NCBI GenBank assembly: GCA_011772425.1
Contig: WVZO01000713.1
Span: 4,740-56,188, forward strand
DNA from: Candidatus Aminicenantota bacterium
GTDB taxonomy: Bacteria > Acidobacteriota > Aminicenantia > UBA2199
DNA: 51,449 nucleotides
Reading direction: 5' to 3'
Shown here: positions 16,393 through 25,665 of the stretch, in pieces
How positions within the stretch are numbered: the first letter of the stretch is position 1
How the letters are laid out: each line of letters opens with the position of its first letter
The notes under the pieces: generated by a model
The model's database searches: none
Told to the model about the DNA's origin: nothing
The model's input: only the letters and a program-made list of their open reading frames with translations
Translations under genes and position numbers: made by a program

Positions 16393-16878
16393 TTGAAAAA
16401 ACTTAGAATATATCTGGATACGTCGATAATAAATTTTTTATATGCGGATGACACCCCTGACTTAAAAAAAATAACAGAAGAACTGTTTCGGGATTTTATA
16501 AGAAAGGAAAGATACCTGTTCTATGTTTCAGATGTAGTCATTAGAGAAATAGAAAAGACAAAAGATGAACTCCACAAAAAAAGATTGCTTAAAGTTATTA
16601 AAGATTACCATCTTAGAATTTTCACTATATCCGAAGAAGCTGAAAAACTTTCATTACTTTACATAAAGGATAGGGTAATCCCGGAACGAAAAATTGAGGA
16701 TGCTCAACATATAGCAATTGCGACTATAAACCAGGTAGATATCTTACTTTCCTGGAACTTTAAGCATCTTGCCAATATTAATAAGCAATTTGCGGTTAAA
16801 CGCATTAATGAGAGAGAGGGCTATTTTTACCCTCTAATTTTAACCAATCCGATGGAGGTTATGGATGAAAGCGAATAA
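16393..16878 (+). CDS. PIN-domain (VapC-like) RNase toxin
   Basis: This 161-residue protein starts at TTG 16393, with AAGGAG six bases upstream. It begins MKKLRIYLDTSIINFLYADD, where Asp9 is the first PIN acidic residue. It continues with VVIREIEKT (conserved Glu), IEDAQHIAIA (third acidic residue) and LLSWNFKHLAN (the fourth acidic site replaced by W-N, common in this subgroup). PIN toxins cut RNA with Mg2+ or Mn2+. The small downstream frame overlaps its 3' end by 14 bases, giving a toxin-first order unlike classic vapBC, and it probably encodes the antitoxin. The spacing and start are sound; the RNA target is unknown. Confidence 0.82.
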   Translation: MKKLRIYLDTSIINFLYADDTPDLKKITEELFRDFIRKERYLFYVSDVVIREIEKTKDELHKKRLLKVIKDYHLRIFTISEEAEKLSLLYIKDRVIPERKIEDAQHIAIATINQVDILLSWNFKHLANINKQFAVKRINEREGYFYPLILTNPMEVMDESE

Positions 16879-17059
16879 TGATGCGATATCTAAAGCCCTT
16901 ACCGAGGTCTGGGAATGGAAAGAAGAGGTTTATCTCGATATAAAAGATAAGTCCTTTAATGAAAAAAGAGAGTATTTCCGGGAAGGCCTGGAGGAGGCCA
17001 TTAAAATAACCGGTGGTAAATTGAAAAAGAATGATGATGGGAGTTATTCGATTATATAA
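16865..17059 (+). CDS. Small putative antitoxin of the PIN toxin
   Basis: This 64-residue acidic/basic mixed protein begins MKANNDAISKALTEVWEWKE. It has a helical body ending in a G-G-K-L-K-K-N-D-D-G-S-Y-S-I-I tail. Small proteins of this pattern (EVWEWKE..., then a glycine-containing tail) often follow PIN genes. It overlaps the PIN gene by 14 bases, so the two are co-translated. It lacks an obvious DNA-binding fold, so it may only neutralise the toxin. The assignment rests mainly on context. Confidence 0.65.
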   Translation: MKANNDAISKALTEVWEWKEEVYLDIKDKSFNEKREYFREGLEEAIKITGGKLKKNDDGSYSII

Positions 17060-17113
17060 TTTTGATAAAAAGTATTGGCCGGAAAATTTTTTGCTTAGCG
17101 ACATTTTACCTTT

Positions 17114-17152
17114 TTAATAATTAATAATCAATTGTTAATTATCAATTATTAA
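17114..17152 (+). terminator. AT-rich inverted repeat between convergent genes
   Basis: Arms TTAATAATT (17114-17122) and AATTATTAA (17144-17152) enclose a further partly self-complementary AT core. It lies between the ends of the PIN operon and the abgT-like gene and could end transcription from both sides. Confidence 0.4.
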
Positions 17153-17167
17153 CGGACAGGTTGGCGC

Positions 17168-18772
17168 TTATGGGGTTGGGGGAAGGTGAATCGGGGCACC
17201 GGGTCCTACCGGGATACCCAACAGCATCCAGACCACCAGGAGCAGCGTCCAGAGAATGAAAAACACGAATGTAAAGGGAAGCATCAGTGCAATCACTGTT
17301 CCGATACCTGCCTTTCTATCGTATCGTTCAACGAATGCTACGATTAAGGCAAAATAAGACATCATGGGTGAGATGATATTGGTTGTACTATCACCAATCC
17401 GGTAAACCACCTGGACAAATTCCGGGGTATAGCCCAGCAGCATAAACATAGGGACAAATACCGGTGCCATCAGGGCCCATTTAGCCGAGGCACTTCCCAT
17501 GACCAGGTTAATCAGGGCCGCCACAAAAACAAACATAATCATCAGGGGAACCCCCACCATCCCGGAAGCTTTTAATGCTTCCGCACCTTTAACCGCCGCA
17601 ATTAGACCGACATTACTCCAATTAAAAAATGCCACGAACTGGGCGGCAAAAAAGACCAGGACAATGTATGTACCCATAGTGCCCATGGATTTTGCCATGC
17701 CTTTCATGATATCTTTATCACTTTTAAGTGTTCCTGCGCCAAGGCCATAAGCAATACTTAGCACAAAAGCAATCAAGAATATAAACGCTACAATGCCTTT
17801 CAGCAGGGGAGATTTTAATATACCACCGGTACCCGCTTCTCTTAAAAACCCGTTAGCCGGGATAATTCCCCATAATATAACAGCCACAATGATGACCAGG
17901 GCAACCAATGTAAATCGCAGTCCCCGCCTTTCCTGTGGTGTCAGGGTGTCCATTGATTCCCCGGATGCTGAATCTTTTTCATTTTTTTCGCCGTCCTCGG
18001 GGTTGTATTTTCCCAGCCGGGGTTCGACGATTTTTTCCGTCACCCAGGTGCCGGCAAAGGAGATCAAAAAAGTGGAAACCACCATAAAGAAGTAATTACA
18101 GGCAGGGTTGACTGAATAAGCGGGATCGATGATTTGGGCGGCTTCCTGGGATATTCCCGCCAGGAGGGGGTCAATGGTGCCCAGTAAGAGGTTGGCGCTG
18201 TACCCCCCGGAGACCCCGGCAAAGGCTGCAGCCAGACCAGCCAATGGATTACGGCCTACCGACCTGAAGATAATCGCAGCAAGCGGAACCAGTAACACAT
18301 AGCCTATCCCACTGGCAAGATTGGACATCACCCCGGCAAACACAATCACAAAGGTTAATAAATGGGGAGGAGCAGCTAATACCAACTTCTTGAGCGATGC
18401 ACCAATCAAACCCGTGGTTTCTGCCAAACCGATTCCCAACATAGCCACAAGAACGGTTCCCAGGGGTGCAAAGCCAGTGAAATTCTCTACCATTTTAGTC
18501 AAGATCATGTGAAGCCCCTCAATCGAAAGCAGGCTGAAAGGTTTAATGGTTTCTTTTGTGCCGGGATGTATGACTGACAGGTCCAATTGCGCGGTAATTT
18601 CAGAGATAACAATTACTAATAACGCAAATATAGCAAATAATGTGCCCGGGTGGGGCAGGATATTTCCTACTTTTTCCACCCCATCCAGGAAGCGGTTCAT
18701 TAATTTCTTCTTTTCCTTTTTAGTTTTAGTCTTCATTTTCAAATCTACTGTTCTTTGAAAAATGGCTGCCAT
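17168..18772 (-). CDS. AbgT-family transporter
   Basis: This 534-residue inner-membrane protein has about 12 hydrophobic spans. It matches the AbgT family: an N-terminal block [38 protein letters not shown], a first re-entrant segment with [18 protein letters not shown], and a later [21 protein letters not shown] and [13 protein letters not shown]. Members carry p-aminobenzoyl-glutamate or act as drug/peptide-type proton antiporters; the substrate is not readable. Two starts are possible: ATG 18772, overlapping the upstream symporter gene by 28 bases, or ATG 18736, eight bases after its stop. Context of three amino-acid/peptide-type transporters suggests uptake of peptide breakdown products. 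Confidence 0.88.
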   Translation of the reverse strand: MAAIFQRTVDLKMKTKTKKEKKKLMNRFLDGVEKVGNILPHPGTLFAIFALLVIVISEITAQLDLSVIHPGTKETIKPFSLLSIEGLHMILTKMVENFTGFAPLGTVLVAMLGIGLAETTGLIGASLKKLVLAAPPHLLTFVIVFAGVMSNLASGIGYVLLVPLAAIIFRSVGRNPLAGLAAAFAGVSGGYSANLLLGTIDPLLAGISQEAAQIIDPAYSVNPACNYFFMVVSTFLISFAGTWVTEKIVEPRLGKYNPEDGEKNEKDSASGESMDTLTPQERRGLRFTLVALVIIVAVILWGIIPANGFLREAGTGGILKSPLLKGIVAFIFLIAFVLSIAYGLGAGTLKSDKDIMKGMAKSMGTMGTYIVLVFFAAQFVAFFNWSNVGLIAAVKGAEALKASGMVGVPLMIMFVFVAALINLVMGSASAKWALMAPVFVPMFMLLGYTPEFVQVVYRIGDSTTNIISPMMSYFALIVAFVERYDRKAGIGTVIALMLPFTFVFFILWTLLLVVWMLLGIPVGPGAPIHLPPTP

Positions 18773-20178
18773 TTCTCTTTAGCCGGGGGAGAGCAAAGAT
18801 AGCTCACCAGGATAAGCAATAAAACCGAACTGATTAACGCCGGATAAACTGCCGGTATTCCCCAGGGGTACAGACCAAAAATTTTATTGAATATTTCCCA
18901 TTCAATGGTAACTAACATTCCTGCTGAAATAGAAATCACACCGGCTTTTGGTGTGGCCCTTTTCCAAAAAAAGGTGGCGATTAAAGCAGGTGTCAGTCCT
19001 GCACCGTAAATGGTATAAGCCGCATACGCAGCTCGCAAAATCCTGGGAAAAAATCCAATGAGAAGATAACTCAATACACCTAAAATAACCAGTGCTACTC
19101 GGGTGCCAAGAACCATAGCTTTGTCCGATATGTCGGGTTTGATAAACCGCTGCACAATGTCCCGCATCACATTGGTAGCCGGGACAAGAAGAAAACTGTT
19201 GGCCGTGGAAACCACAATCGCTATAATGGCAGCCAGCAGCACACAGCCGATGACCACCGGAACGCCTTTATGAGCCACCAGCAAGATAATTTTCCCTGAT
19301 TCTTCGGTGGGAAGCCCTTTAAAATCACTGATACTACTGCCAATCACGGCTAAACTTTGAATGGCAATACCAAGAAGGATAACTCCCACCACCCAACCGA
19401 TGACCGATTTTTTTGCTTCTTTTTCATTCTTTGCCGAAAAGAAACGCTGGTACATGTTGGCATTTCCCAGGGCCAGCAGTAGGGTAGGGATGAAATATCC
19501 CATGGCTTCGATTAGTGGCATATTGCCCAGGATGGGATGGGCACGCGCCGGTAAATTGGCGGTGATGGCTTCGATACCGCCGCCGCTTTTGATGAGAAAC
19601 GGTATGGTCAGGAATACACCGCCGATAATAATAATTCCATTGATGATATCCAGGTAGGCCACGGAAAGCATACCGGCGGTCAGGGTGTAGACGATCACAA
19701 AGATCGCCATAATAATCATGGCGTTTTCCATAGAGATTTCTTTATCGGAAATCATGTTGATCACCCAGCCCCCTCCCCGGAACTGGTAACTGACAATAGT
19801 GATATAAGCGATAATCGTAGTAATGGTAGCCAGTAACCGTGCCCACTTGTTGTACCGTGCTTCCAGGATATCCGGCACAGTGAACTGACCGAATCGTCGC
19901 ACCTTTCCCGCAATGAAGAAGACAGCAATGATTCCCAACCATCCGCCGGCACTGCCGATCAACGAGGAATAGCCGTGATGATAGGAAAGGTCTGACACAC
20001 TAAAGATATCGCCGGAGCCGATCCAGGTGGCTAACAGTGTGCCCACCAGTATGGGTGCGGTCAGTTTTCGACCTGCCACCAGGAAATCTTCCTTGCTTTT
20101 GATGCGCCTGGCTAAATACACACCCAGGGTCAGTAGAACCACTAAATAACCGATAATCGTTGAAATATAAAAAACCAT
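18745..20178 (-). CDS. Sodium:solute symporter (SSS family)
   Basis: This 477-residue protein has about 13 membrane spans. Family landmarks are the N-terminal [22 protein letters not shown], then the VPDILEARY segment and the RGGGW turn, [18 protein letters not shown] in the fifth/sixth spans, and [24 protein letters not shown] with the Ser/Thr pair that lines the sodium site. Substrate is not determined; sugars, proline/pantothenate or carboxylates are all possible. AAGGA lies seven bases before ATG 20178. It shares an operon with the AbgT-like gene, whose longer frame begins inside its 3' end. The OPT gene upstream is separated by a repeat of about 80 bases. Confidence 0.9.
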   Translation of the reverse strand: MVFYISTIIGYLVVLLTLGVYLARRIKSKEDFLVAGRKLTAPILVGTLLATWIGSGDIFSVSDLSYHHGYSSLIGSAGGWLGIIAVFFIAGKVRRFGQFTVPDILEARYNKWARLLATITTIIAYITIVSYQFRGGGWVINMISDKEISMENAMIIMAIFVIVYTLTAGMLSVAYLDIINGIIIIGGVFLTIPFLIKSGGGIEAITANLPARAHPILGNMPLIEAMGYFIPTLLLALGNANMYQRFFSAKNEKEAKKSVIGWVVGVILLGIAIQSLAVIGSSISDFKGLPTEESGKIILLVAHKGVPVVIGCVLLAAIIAIVVSTANSFLLVPATNVMRDIVQRFIKPDISDKAMVLGTRVALVILGVLSYLLIGFFPRILRAAYAAYTIYGAGLTPALIATFFWKRATPKAGVISISAGMLVTIEWEIFNKIFGLYPWGIPAVYPALISSVLLLILVSYLCSPPAKEKWQPFFKEQ

Positions 20179-20199
20179 AGCAATATCCTTTTTTTATTT

Positions 20200-20279
20200 T
20201 TAGCCACAGAGGTCACAGAGGACACTGAGATTTCCATAAACTATCTTCTTTGTGTTCCTTCGTGTACCTTCGTGGCTAA
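20200..20279 (+). repeat. Inverted-repeat intergenic element of the cttcgtg family
   Basis: TTAGCCAC (20200-20207) and GTGGCTAA (20272-20279) are perfect inverted ends. The interior has cacagagg words on the left and ccttcgtg words on the right. The stop codon of the OPT gene (20278-20276) lies inside the right end, so the element has become part of the gene boundary. Confidence 0.65.
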
Positions 20280-22330
20280 CTTTTTCTGGACCTTGCGGCA
20301 ACGCCGTAAAGGTACCAGCCCAGGCCGACAAAAACCAATCCTGCAACCACCATGCTCATCCATTCCGCGGGGTAAGGAATTTCAAAGAATTTGGGTTTTT
20401 GGGCTGTAATCACGGCAATGATGGCAATGGCTACCCCCATGAGCCCTTCGCCGGCGATTAATCCCGATCCCAGTAGTATTCCCTGGTCTTTTCCCCGTTC
20501 GACTTTTTCTTTATCCTGTCCATATTTTTTTTCAATAACGTGACGGATCATACCGCCGATAAAAACCGGTGTCATGGTATAGAGGGGGAGATACATACCC
20601 ACGGCAAAAGGTAAAGGTGGGACCTTAAAAAGTACCACCAATAAGGCAAATACTGCACCGATTCCCACTAAATCCCACCTGAGATCACCACCTAAAACCC
20701 CATCCAGCACGGTTTTCATCAATGTGGCTTGTGGAGCCGGCATCTCTTCGGTGCCAAAACCGTAGGCTTTTCCCAGGTAAAAAACCGCTACGCAAACAAA
20801 AAAGGCTGAGCCCATTGCCCCGAGTATTTCTCCCATCTGTTGTTTCCTGGGAGTTGCTCCGACAATAAACCCGGCTTTCAGGTCCTGTGAGATATCTCCG
20901 GCAATTGATGCCGCAATACAAACAATTGTTCCAATTGTCAAAGCGGTTATTTTCCCGGTTAAGTCGGTCCAGCCCAAAAAATAAAAAATCAGCCCTGTTC
21001 CCATCAGGGTGAAGATTGCCATCCCTGAAGTAGGGTTAGAGGAAACACCGATCATACCCACAATCCGGGAGGAAACCGTGACAAAACAAAAGGCAAAAAA
21101 TACGATGGCCAGGGAACTGAGAAAACGCATCATCGTGGTAGCACTAACAGCAATTTCCAGGTCCGGGAGAGGCAGCCAGGCAGGAAAACTAATAATCATA
21201 GTGAAATCACCACCGATAATGCCGGGGAGAAATGTTATCGCCATAATTATCAGGAGGACCCCTATAATTACATACTTGATAGAAAGGTCGCGTTCGGTCC
21301 TTAATTTCCCTTTATCCAGGGCCACGGCACTTTCTTTTAATTGGCGTACCCCAACTTTCAGGGAATTAAACATGGTGGGGATGGATTTGATAACGGTAAT
21401 AATCCCGGCAGCGGCAACTGCACCGGCGCCAATGATCCTGATATATCCTTCCCAGATTTCTTTGGCACTTAGTTCCCCGATGAGTCTAATCGAGGTATCA
21501 AATCCTTCTTTGGTTTTGAGGTATTCCAGGGTTTTGGACCAGATTTCAGTGTCGCCGAATTGCCAGGCAATAATAGGGATAATCAATACCCAGGACACCA
21601 AACCTCCCGCCACCAGGATGGTGCCGATACGTCTGCCCAGGATATATCCTACTCCCATCAGTGCGGGAGTAGTAGAGATACCGATTACCCCTTTTTTTAT
21701 AAGGGGAAGGTAAATTTGGACTTTGTCAGTCCATAAATAGAGTAGTGACAAGAATCCTTTGTATAATGCGCCAAGGCCCAATCCCACAAATACATACTTT
21801 GCCGTAGACCCTCCTTCGGAAGCAGCGATCAATACTTCTGCGCTGGCGGTTCCTTCGGGGTAGGGAAGAGTTTGATGTTCCTTGACAATAAGAAAATTAC
21901 GCAAAGGGATCATAAATAGCACCCCCAGGATGCCGCCGCATATGGCCAGCAAGGTCATTTGCAGCAAAGAAGGTACATATCCCCAGATAAACAGGGCAGG
22001 GATGGTAAAAATAATTCCTGAAGCCAGGGATGAGCTGGCGGACCCCGTGGTCTGGGAAATATTACATTCCAAAATAGTTGAACGCCCAAAAATAGGTGTC
22101 AATAGCCGTAATATAGCTACTGAAATGACGGCCAGCGGGATTGCTGTACTGATGGTCAGTCCGACTTTCAAGCCCAGGTAGGCATTGGCACTGCCGAAGA
22201 CTGCTCCCAGGAAAATGCCCAGGATAACGGTTTTGACGTTGAAGTCTTTCATGACGGTGGACGCCGGGACATAGGGTTTAAAACCGGAAATGGGGGAACT
22301 ATTGTTGGTAGAAGAATTTGAAATGCTCAT
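20276..22330 (-). CDS. OPT-family oligopeptide transporter
   Basis: This 684-residue protein has about 15-16 membrane spans and the layout of the prokaryotic OPT family. It shows an early [27 protein letters not shown] block, [42 protein letters not shown], and a late [19 protein letters not shown]. Family members import oligopeptides or metal chelates driven by protons. The Ser/Asn-rich N-terminus before residue 25 is probably cytoplasmic. AAGGAGA lies about ten bases before ATG 22330, and a promoter is predicted at 22406-22434. Together with the two transporters downstream it suggests use of peptides as carbon source. Confidence 0.92.
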   Translation of the reverse strand: MSISNSSTNNSSPISGFKPYVPASTVMKDFNVKTVILGIFLGAVFGSANAYLGLKVGLTISTAIPLAVISVAILRLLTPIFGRSTILECNISQTTGSASSSLASGIIFTIPALFIWGYVPSLLQMTLLAICGGILGVLFMIPLRNFLIVKEHQTLPYPEGTASAEVLIAASEGGSTAKYVFVGLGLGALYKGFLSLLYLWTDKVQIYLPLIKKGVIGISTTPALMGVGYILGRRIGTILVAGGLVSWVLIIPIIAWQFGDTEIWSKTLEYLKTKEGFDTSIRLIGELSAKEIWEGYIRIIGAGAVAAAGIITVIKSIPTMFNSLKVGVRQLKESAVALDKGKLRTERDLSIKYVIIGVLLIIMAITFLPGIIGGDFTMIISFPAWLPLPDLEIAVSATTMMRFLSSLAIVFFAFCFVTVSSRIVGMIGVSSNPTSGMAIFTLMGTGLIFYFLGWTDLTGKITALTIGTIVCIAASIAGDISQDLKAGFIVGATPRKQQMGEILGAMGSAFFVCVAVFYLGKAYGFGTEEMPAPQATLMKTVLDGVLGGDLRWDLVGIGAVFALLVVLFKVPPLPFAVGMYLPLYTMTPVFIGGMIRHVIEKKYGQDKEKVERGKDQGILLGSGLIAGEGLMGVAIAIIAVITAQKPKFFEIPYPAEWMSMVVAGLVFVGLGWYLYGVAARSRKS

Positions 22331-22405
22331 GCTATCATTTTCTCCTTAATTTTTCAATTTTTTTAAACATATAACTTTTGGCTGATAGGACACTTTTAAT
22401 ATAAG

Positions 22406-22434
22406 GTTATACCAGTTTATCGATTTTTTTGCAA
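22406..22434 (-). promoter_or_regulatory. Promoter of the OPT transporter gene
   Basis: On the minus strand TTGCAA (22434-22429), 17 bases, TATAAC (22411-22406), with extended TGG before the -10. Confidence 0.5.
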
Positions 22435-22509
22435 CCCCCCGGTGATGTTGTTGACTTAAAAAATCCGTTACTTAAAAAAGACTGGCAGCGAAGGTTTTTT
22501 TATCAGCAG

Positions 22510-22538
22510 TTGAAATTTAAAAGAATTTGTTATATTAT
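22510..22538 (+). promoter_or_regulatory. Promoter of the coiled-coil PD-(D/E)XK gene
   Basis: TTGAAA (22510-22515), 17 bases, TATTAT (22533-22538). The start codon at 22560 follows after a short leader with GAGG. Confidence 0.45.
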
Positions 22539-22559
22539 AGTTGATGAGTGAGGCATCAA

Positions 22560-23498
22560 ATGGACGCACAAACAGTAAAGCAGATTATGAAAGAAGAATT
22601 ACCGAAATTGGTAACAAGTGATAAACGTATACGAAAATTTGTGTTAGATACGTATAGAGAAGTAAGCCTGGAGAAAGCAGACAAAAAAGAGACCGAATCC
22701 CGTTTCGACCGCATTTTGGAAGAGATAAAACAAGATAGAGAAGAACAGTTCAGGAAATGGAAAGAAAACCAGGAGGAAATCCGGAAACTAAGGGAAGATC
22801 AGAACAAGAAATGGGAAGAAAACCTGGCGGAAATCCGGAAATTAAGGGAAGATCAGAACAAGAAATGGGAAGAAAACCAGGAGGAAATCGGGAAACTCAG
22901 GGAAGATCAGAACAAGAAATGGGAAACACAGAACAAGAAATGGGAAGAAAACCAGGAGGGAATCCGGAAACTAAGGGAAGATCAGAACAAAAGATGGGAA
23001 GCACAGGACAGGAAATGGGAAGATCAGAACAAGAAATGGGAAGAAAACCAGGAGGGAATCCGGAAACTCTTGAAAAAAGTCGATAAGCATGAGACCACCC
23101 TGGGCGCCCTGGGGTCAAGATGGGGTATTCGAGCGGAGTCTTCCTTTCGTAATGCCTTGAAATGGATACTGGAAGGAAATTTTGATGTCAAAGTGTTGAA
23201 TATTAACGAATATGATGACCAGGGAGAAGTATACGGCCGCCCCGACCAGGTGGAATTGGATATCATCATTAGCGATGGCATCTTAATCATCTGTGAAATC
23301 AAATCCTCTATAAGTAAAAGCGATATGTATCATTTCCAAAAAAAAGCACAATTTTATGAGAAACGGCATAATCGCACAGCTAAACACTTAATCGCGATTT
23401 CCCCGATGGTAGATGAAAACGCACAGAAATTAGCCAGGGAGTTGGGGATAAAAGTTTACAGTTATGCTGATGAAATCTCCCCGGACCTTCTCACTTAA
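22560..23498 (+). CDS. Coiled-coil protein with PD-(D/E)XK nuclease-like domain (DUF3782-type)
   Basis: About 312 residues. Residues 1-60 are helical; about 60-170 are an 18-residue tandem repeat (REDQNKKWEENQEEIRKL and variants) forming a long coiled coil. The C-terminal 130 residues start near LGALGSRWGIRAE and hold RPDQVELDIIISDG and CEIKSS, the acidic/Lys signature of PD-(D/E)XK folds. Such proteins are common in cyanobacteria and bacteria with many repeats; their role is unknown, with DNA transactions of mobile elements suspected. ATG 22560 is chosen over GTG 22548 because GAGG lies six bases before it. The repeat units are nearly identical in DNA, so their number probably changes by slippage or recombination. 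Confidence 0.75.
   Translation: MDAQTVKQIMKEELPKLVTSDKRIRKFVLDTYREVSLEKADKKETESRFDRILEEIKQDREEQFRKWKENQEEIRKLREDQNKKWEENLAEIRKLREDQNKKWEENQEEIGKLREDQNKKWETQNKKWEENQEGIRKLREDQNKRWEAQDRKWEDQNKKWEENQEGIRKLLKKVDKHETTLGALGSRWGIRAESSFRNALKWILEGNFDVKVLNINEYDDQGEVYGRPDQVELDIIISDGILIICEIKSSISKSDMYHFQKKAQFYEKRHNRTAKHLIAISPMVDENAQKLARELGIKVYSYADEISPDLLT
22765..23075 (+). repeat. Coding tandem repeat, units of about 54 bases
   Basis: Units encoding REDQNKKWEENQEEIRKL recur about five times, with some units extended by extra KKWE-type segments. Nucleotide identity between units is high, which is unlike old protein repeats and implies recent copying. Confidence 0.8.
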
Positions 23499-23504
23499 CG
23501 CCTT

Positions 23505-23755
23505 TCGCCGAAGGCGATTTAAACTCGCCCGAAGGGCACCTTATCTCTCCTACCGCACGGGCAATCTAAAAAAACTGATGCCCTCCGTGCGGATCTACTA
23601 ACCGATATTCTTTTCTCCAGGATGGACAGAAATAAGAAAGAACTTAAAAAGCTTTCAACCTGTCCATCCTGAACTCCTATAAAACTCTATCAGAACTTTT
23701 TTTGTGCCTCCGGCGGCCCGCTTTTTTGTAAAAAAGCGGGGCAAAAAACTTTTCA
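23505..23755 (+). repeat. Multi-hairpin intergenic repeat element, copy B
   Basis: Small GCCC-GAA-GGGC hairpin (23527-23537), CCGCACGG/CCGTGCGG stem (from 23553), perfect 12-base stem CAGGATGGACAG/CTGTCCATCCTG (23618-23671), CCTCCGGCGGCC, then a perfect 11-base stem CCCGCTTTTTT/AAAAAAGCGGG with a two-base loop (23717-23740). Compared with copy A both perfect stems differ in sequence but keep pairing. It lies between convergent genes, where the last stem could act as a terminator. Confidence 0.8.
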
Positions 23756-23830
23756 TACATGGTCAACCATCGTACTTTGCTTCCTCAAATCGTGCCCCAT
23801 TGGAATCATTGCCTTCTGCTCCACTGACTC

Positions 23831-23878
23831 TCTTCTCTTCGTGTTCCTTCGTGTCCTTCGTGGCTTCGTGGTAAAAAA
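23831..23878 (+). repeat. cttcgtg intergenic repeat
   Basis: Four to five cttcgtg-type words ending in ggtaaaaaaa, just downstream of the aspS stop. Same family as 12851-12900. Confidence 0.6.
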
Positions 23879-23890
23879 ACATCCGCAGCT

Positions 23891-25636
23891 CTACTTCAAC
23901 CGAATGCCTAACTCATCCAACTGACCCCCCGGGACCTGAGAAGGAGAACCCGTCAATAAACACAAAGACGACGTAGTTTTAGGAAATGCAATGACTTCCC
24001 GTATAGAATCCTCTCCAGTCAATAACATAATTATACGATCCAACCCCAACGCAATCCCCAAATGAGGCGGCGCTCCATACTTCAACGCATTAAGAAAAAA
24101 ACCGAACTTCTCCTCCGCTTCCTCATCCGTAAGCCTGAGAAGCCGAAATATCTTCTTCTGCAAATTAAAATCATTAATCCGGCGACTACCACCACCAATC
24201 TCAACCCCATTTAATACCAGATCATAAGCAATGGCTTTCACAGCCGTAGGTTCGATGACCAGTTTATCCATTTCCTCCAACCGCGGAGAAGTAAACGGAT
24301 GATGATTGGAATCCAACCGCTGTTCCTCTTCATTATAAAAAAACAAAGGAAAATCCACCACCCATAAAAACTCCAGTTTCTCTTTATCCATAAAAGGCTC
24401 ACCCAATCGCTCCCTTATTTTCCCCGCCAAAAAAAGCGCCTGCTCCAGTGAATCACCAATCAAAAATACAATATCATTAAAATCAATTCCATTCTCTTTA
24501 TAAAAGGCTTCCATTACTGCAGGCTCGATTTTAAGAGAAGATTTAAACCCATTCTCGGTGTTTTTCATCCATATTACACCCTTACCGCCAATCTCCCGTA
24601 CGTAATTATTGAGGTTGTCCAGCACTTTCCTGGAATACTTGACAGATTCCGGGAAAACCAGGCCTTTGATTTTGCCATTGTTTTCAATAATACTGTTAAG
24701 AATATTGGAATTGAATTTCCGGGCCGCTTCCGTGAAATCATTGATTTCAAAAGGAATACGTAAATCCGGTTTGTCCGAGCCGTATTTGTCCATGGCCTCA
24801 TGATAAGGCATCACCCGGAAACCGGTTTGCACGACTTTACCGGTGACAGAGAAAATCTCCTTAACAAGTCCTTCTATGATTTCGAAGAGTTCGGCCTGTT
24901 CGGCGAAACTCATTTCAATATCGATCTGGGTGAATTCCGGTTGGCGGTCCGCCCGGAGGTCTTCATCCCTGAAACATTTGACGATCTGGTAATATCGCTC
25001 AAACCCGGAAATCATAAATAATTGTTTAAATAATTGGGGCGACTGAGGCAAGGCAAACATCCTGCCCTTGTAAATCCTGGAAGGAACCAGGTAATCCCTG
25101 GCACCTTCCGGGGTGGACTTGGTCATCATGGGAGTTTCAATATCCAGGAATCCACAACGGTCCAGGTAATTCCTGGCTTTAAGAGTGGCCTGGCTGCGAA
25201 TCCTGAAATTCCCCTGCATCCGCTGGCTCCTTAAATCAATGTACCGATACTTGAAACGCAGCTCATCAGACACGTCGGTTCGGCTCTCCGGGAAAAAAGG
25301 CGGCACCCGGGATTCTGCCAATATCTCAATCTCCTCTGCCACTAATTCTACTTTACCGGTATACATGTCAGGATTGGGATTGGAACGCAGCACCACGTTC
25401 CCTGTAACCGACAACACATATTCAATGCCAATTTTTTTGATGATTTGCGGGGCTGCAAAATTTTCATTGATCACCACCTGGAGAATCCCTTCCCTGTCCC
25501 TGAGATCAATAAACGTCAGACCACCCAATTCCCTTTTCTTGTTCACCCAACCGTAAACAGTAATCGTGCGGTCAACAAATGCTTCATTTATTTTACCGCA
25601 GTAAACGGTTCGTTTTAATAATTTTTTTTCAGTCAT
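23891..25636 (-). CDS. aspS: Aspartyl-tRNA synthetase
   Basis: About 581 residues, class II synthetase of the bacterial type. The N-terminal OB fold contains YGWVNKKRELGGLTFIDLRD. The catalytic core shows RYRYIDLRSQRMQ, QSPQLFKQLFMISGFERYYQ, motif 2 FRDEDLRADRQPEFTQIDIE and motif 3 GLDRIIMLL. The inserted GAD domain, typical of bacterial AspRS, lies between about residues 290 and 420. It charges tRNA-Asp; whether it also charges tRNA-Asn cannot be decided here. ATG 25636 is preferred over ATG 25648, because GAGG lies six bases before the former while AAGGA abuts the latter. It is the last gene of the ispH-rpsA-HIT-sulfatase run, 29 bases after the sulfatase stop. Confidence 0.95.
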   Translation of the reverse strand: MTEKKLLKRTVYCGKINEAFVDRTITVYGWVNKKRELGGLTFIDLRDREGILQVVINENFAAPQIIKKIGIEYVLSVTGNVVLRSNPNPDMYTGKVELVAEEIEILAESRVPPFFPESRTDVSDELRFKYRYIDLRSQRMQGNFRIRSQATLKARNYLDRCGFLDIETPMMTKSTPEGARDYLVPSRIYKGRMFALPQSPQLFKQLFMISGFERYYQIVKCFRDEDLRADRQPEFTQIDIEMSFAEQAELFEIIEGLVKEIFSVTGKVVQTGFRVMPYHEAMDKYGSDKPDLRIPFEINDFTEAARKFNSNILNSIIENNGKIKGLVFPESVKYSRKVLDNLNNYVREIGGKGVIWMKNTENGFKSSLKIEPAVMEAFYKENGIDFNDIVFLIGDSLEQALFLAGKIRERLGEPFMDKEKLEFLWVVDFPLFFYNEEEQRLDSNHHPFTSPRLEEMDKLVIEPTAVKAIAYDLVLNGVEIGGGSRRINDFNLQKKIFRLLRLTDEEAEEKFGFFLNALKYGAPPHLGIALGLDRIIMLLTGEDSIREVIAFPKTTSSLCLLTGSPSQVPGGQLDELGIRLK

Positions 25637-25665
25637 TGTCGTCCTCATTCCTTAATATAACTCAT

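Noticed and set aside
21009-21713. A 234-residue plus-strand frame
   Set aside because: It lies wholly antisense to the OPT transporter; composition rich in Ile/Pro/Arg is typical of the reverse of a membrane protein gene.
22544-22620. An ATG at 22544 close to the leaderless geometry
   Set aside because: It opens a short frame different from the real gene, which has its own GAGG and ATG at 22560.
22765-23075. Tandem repeat considered as a CRISPR array
   Set aside because: Units are adjacent without unique spacers, and they are coding (18 residues each).
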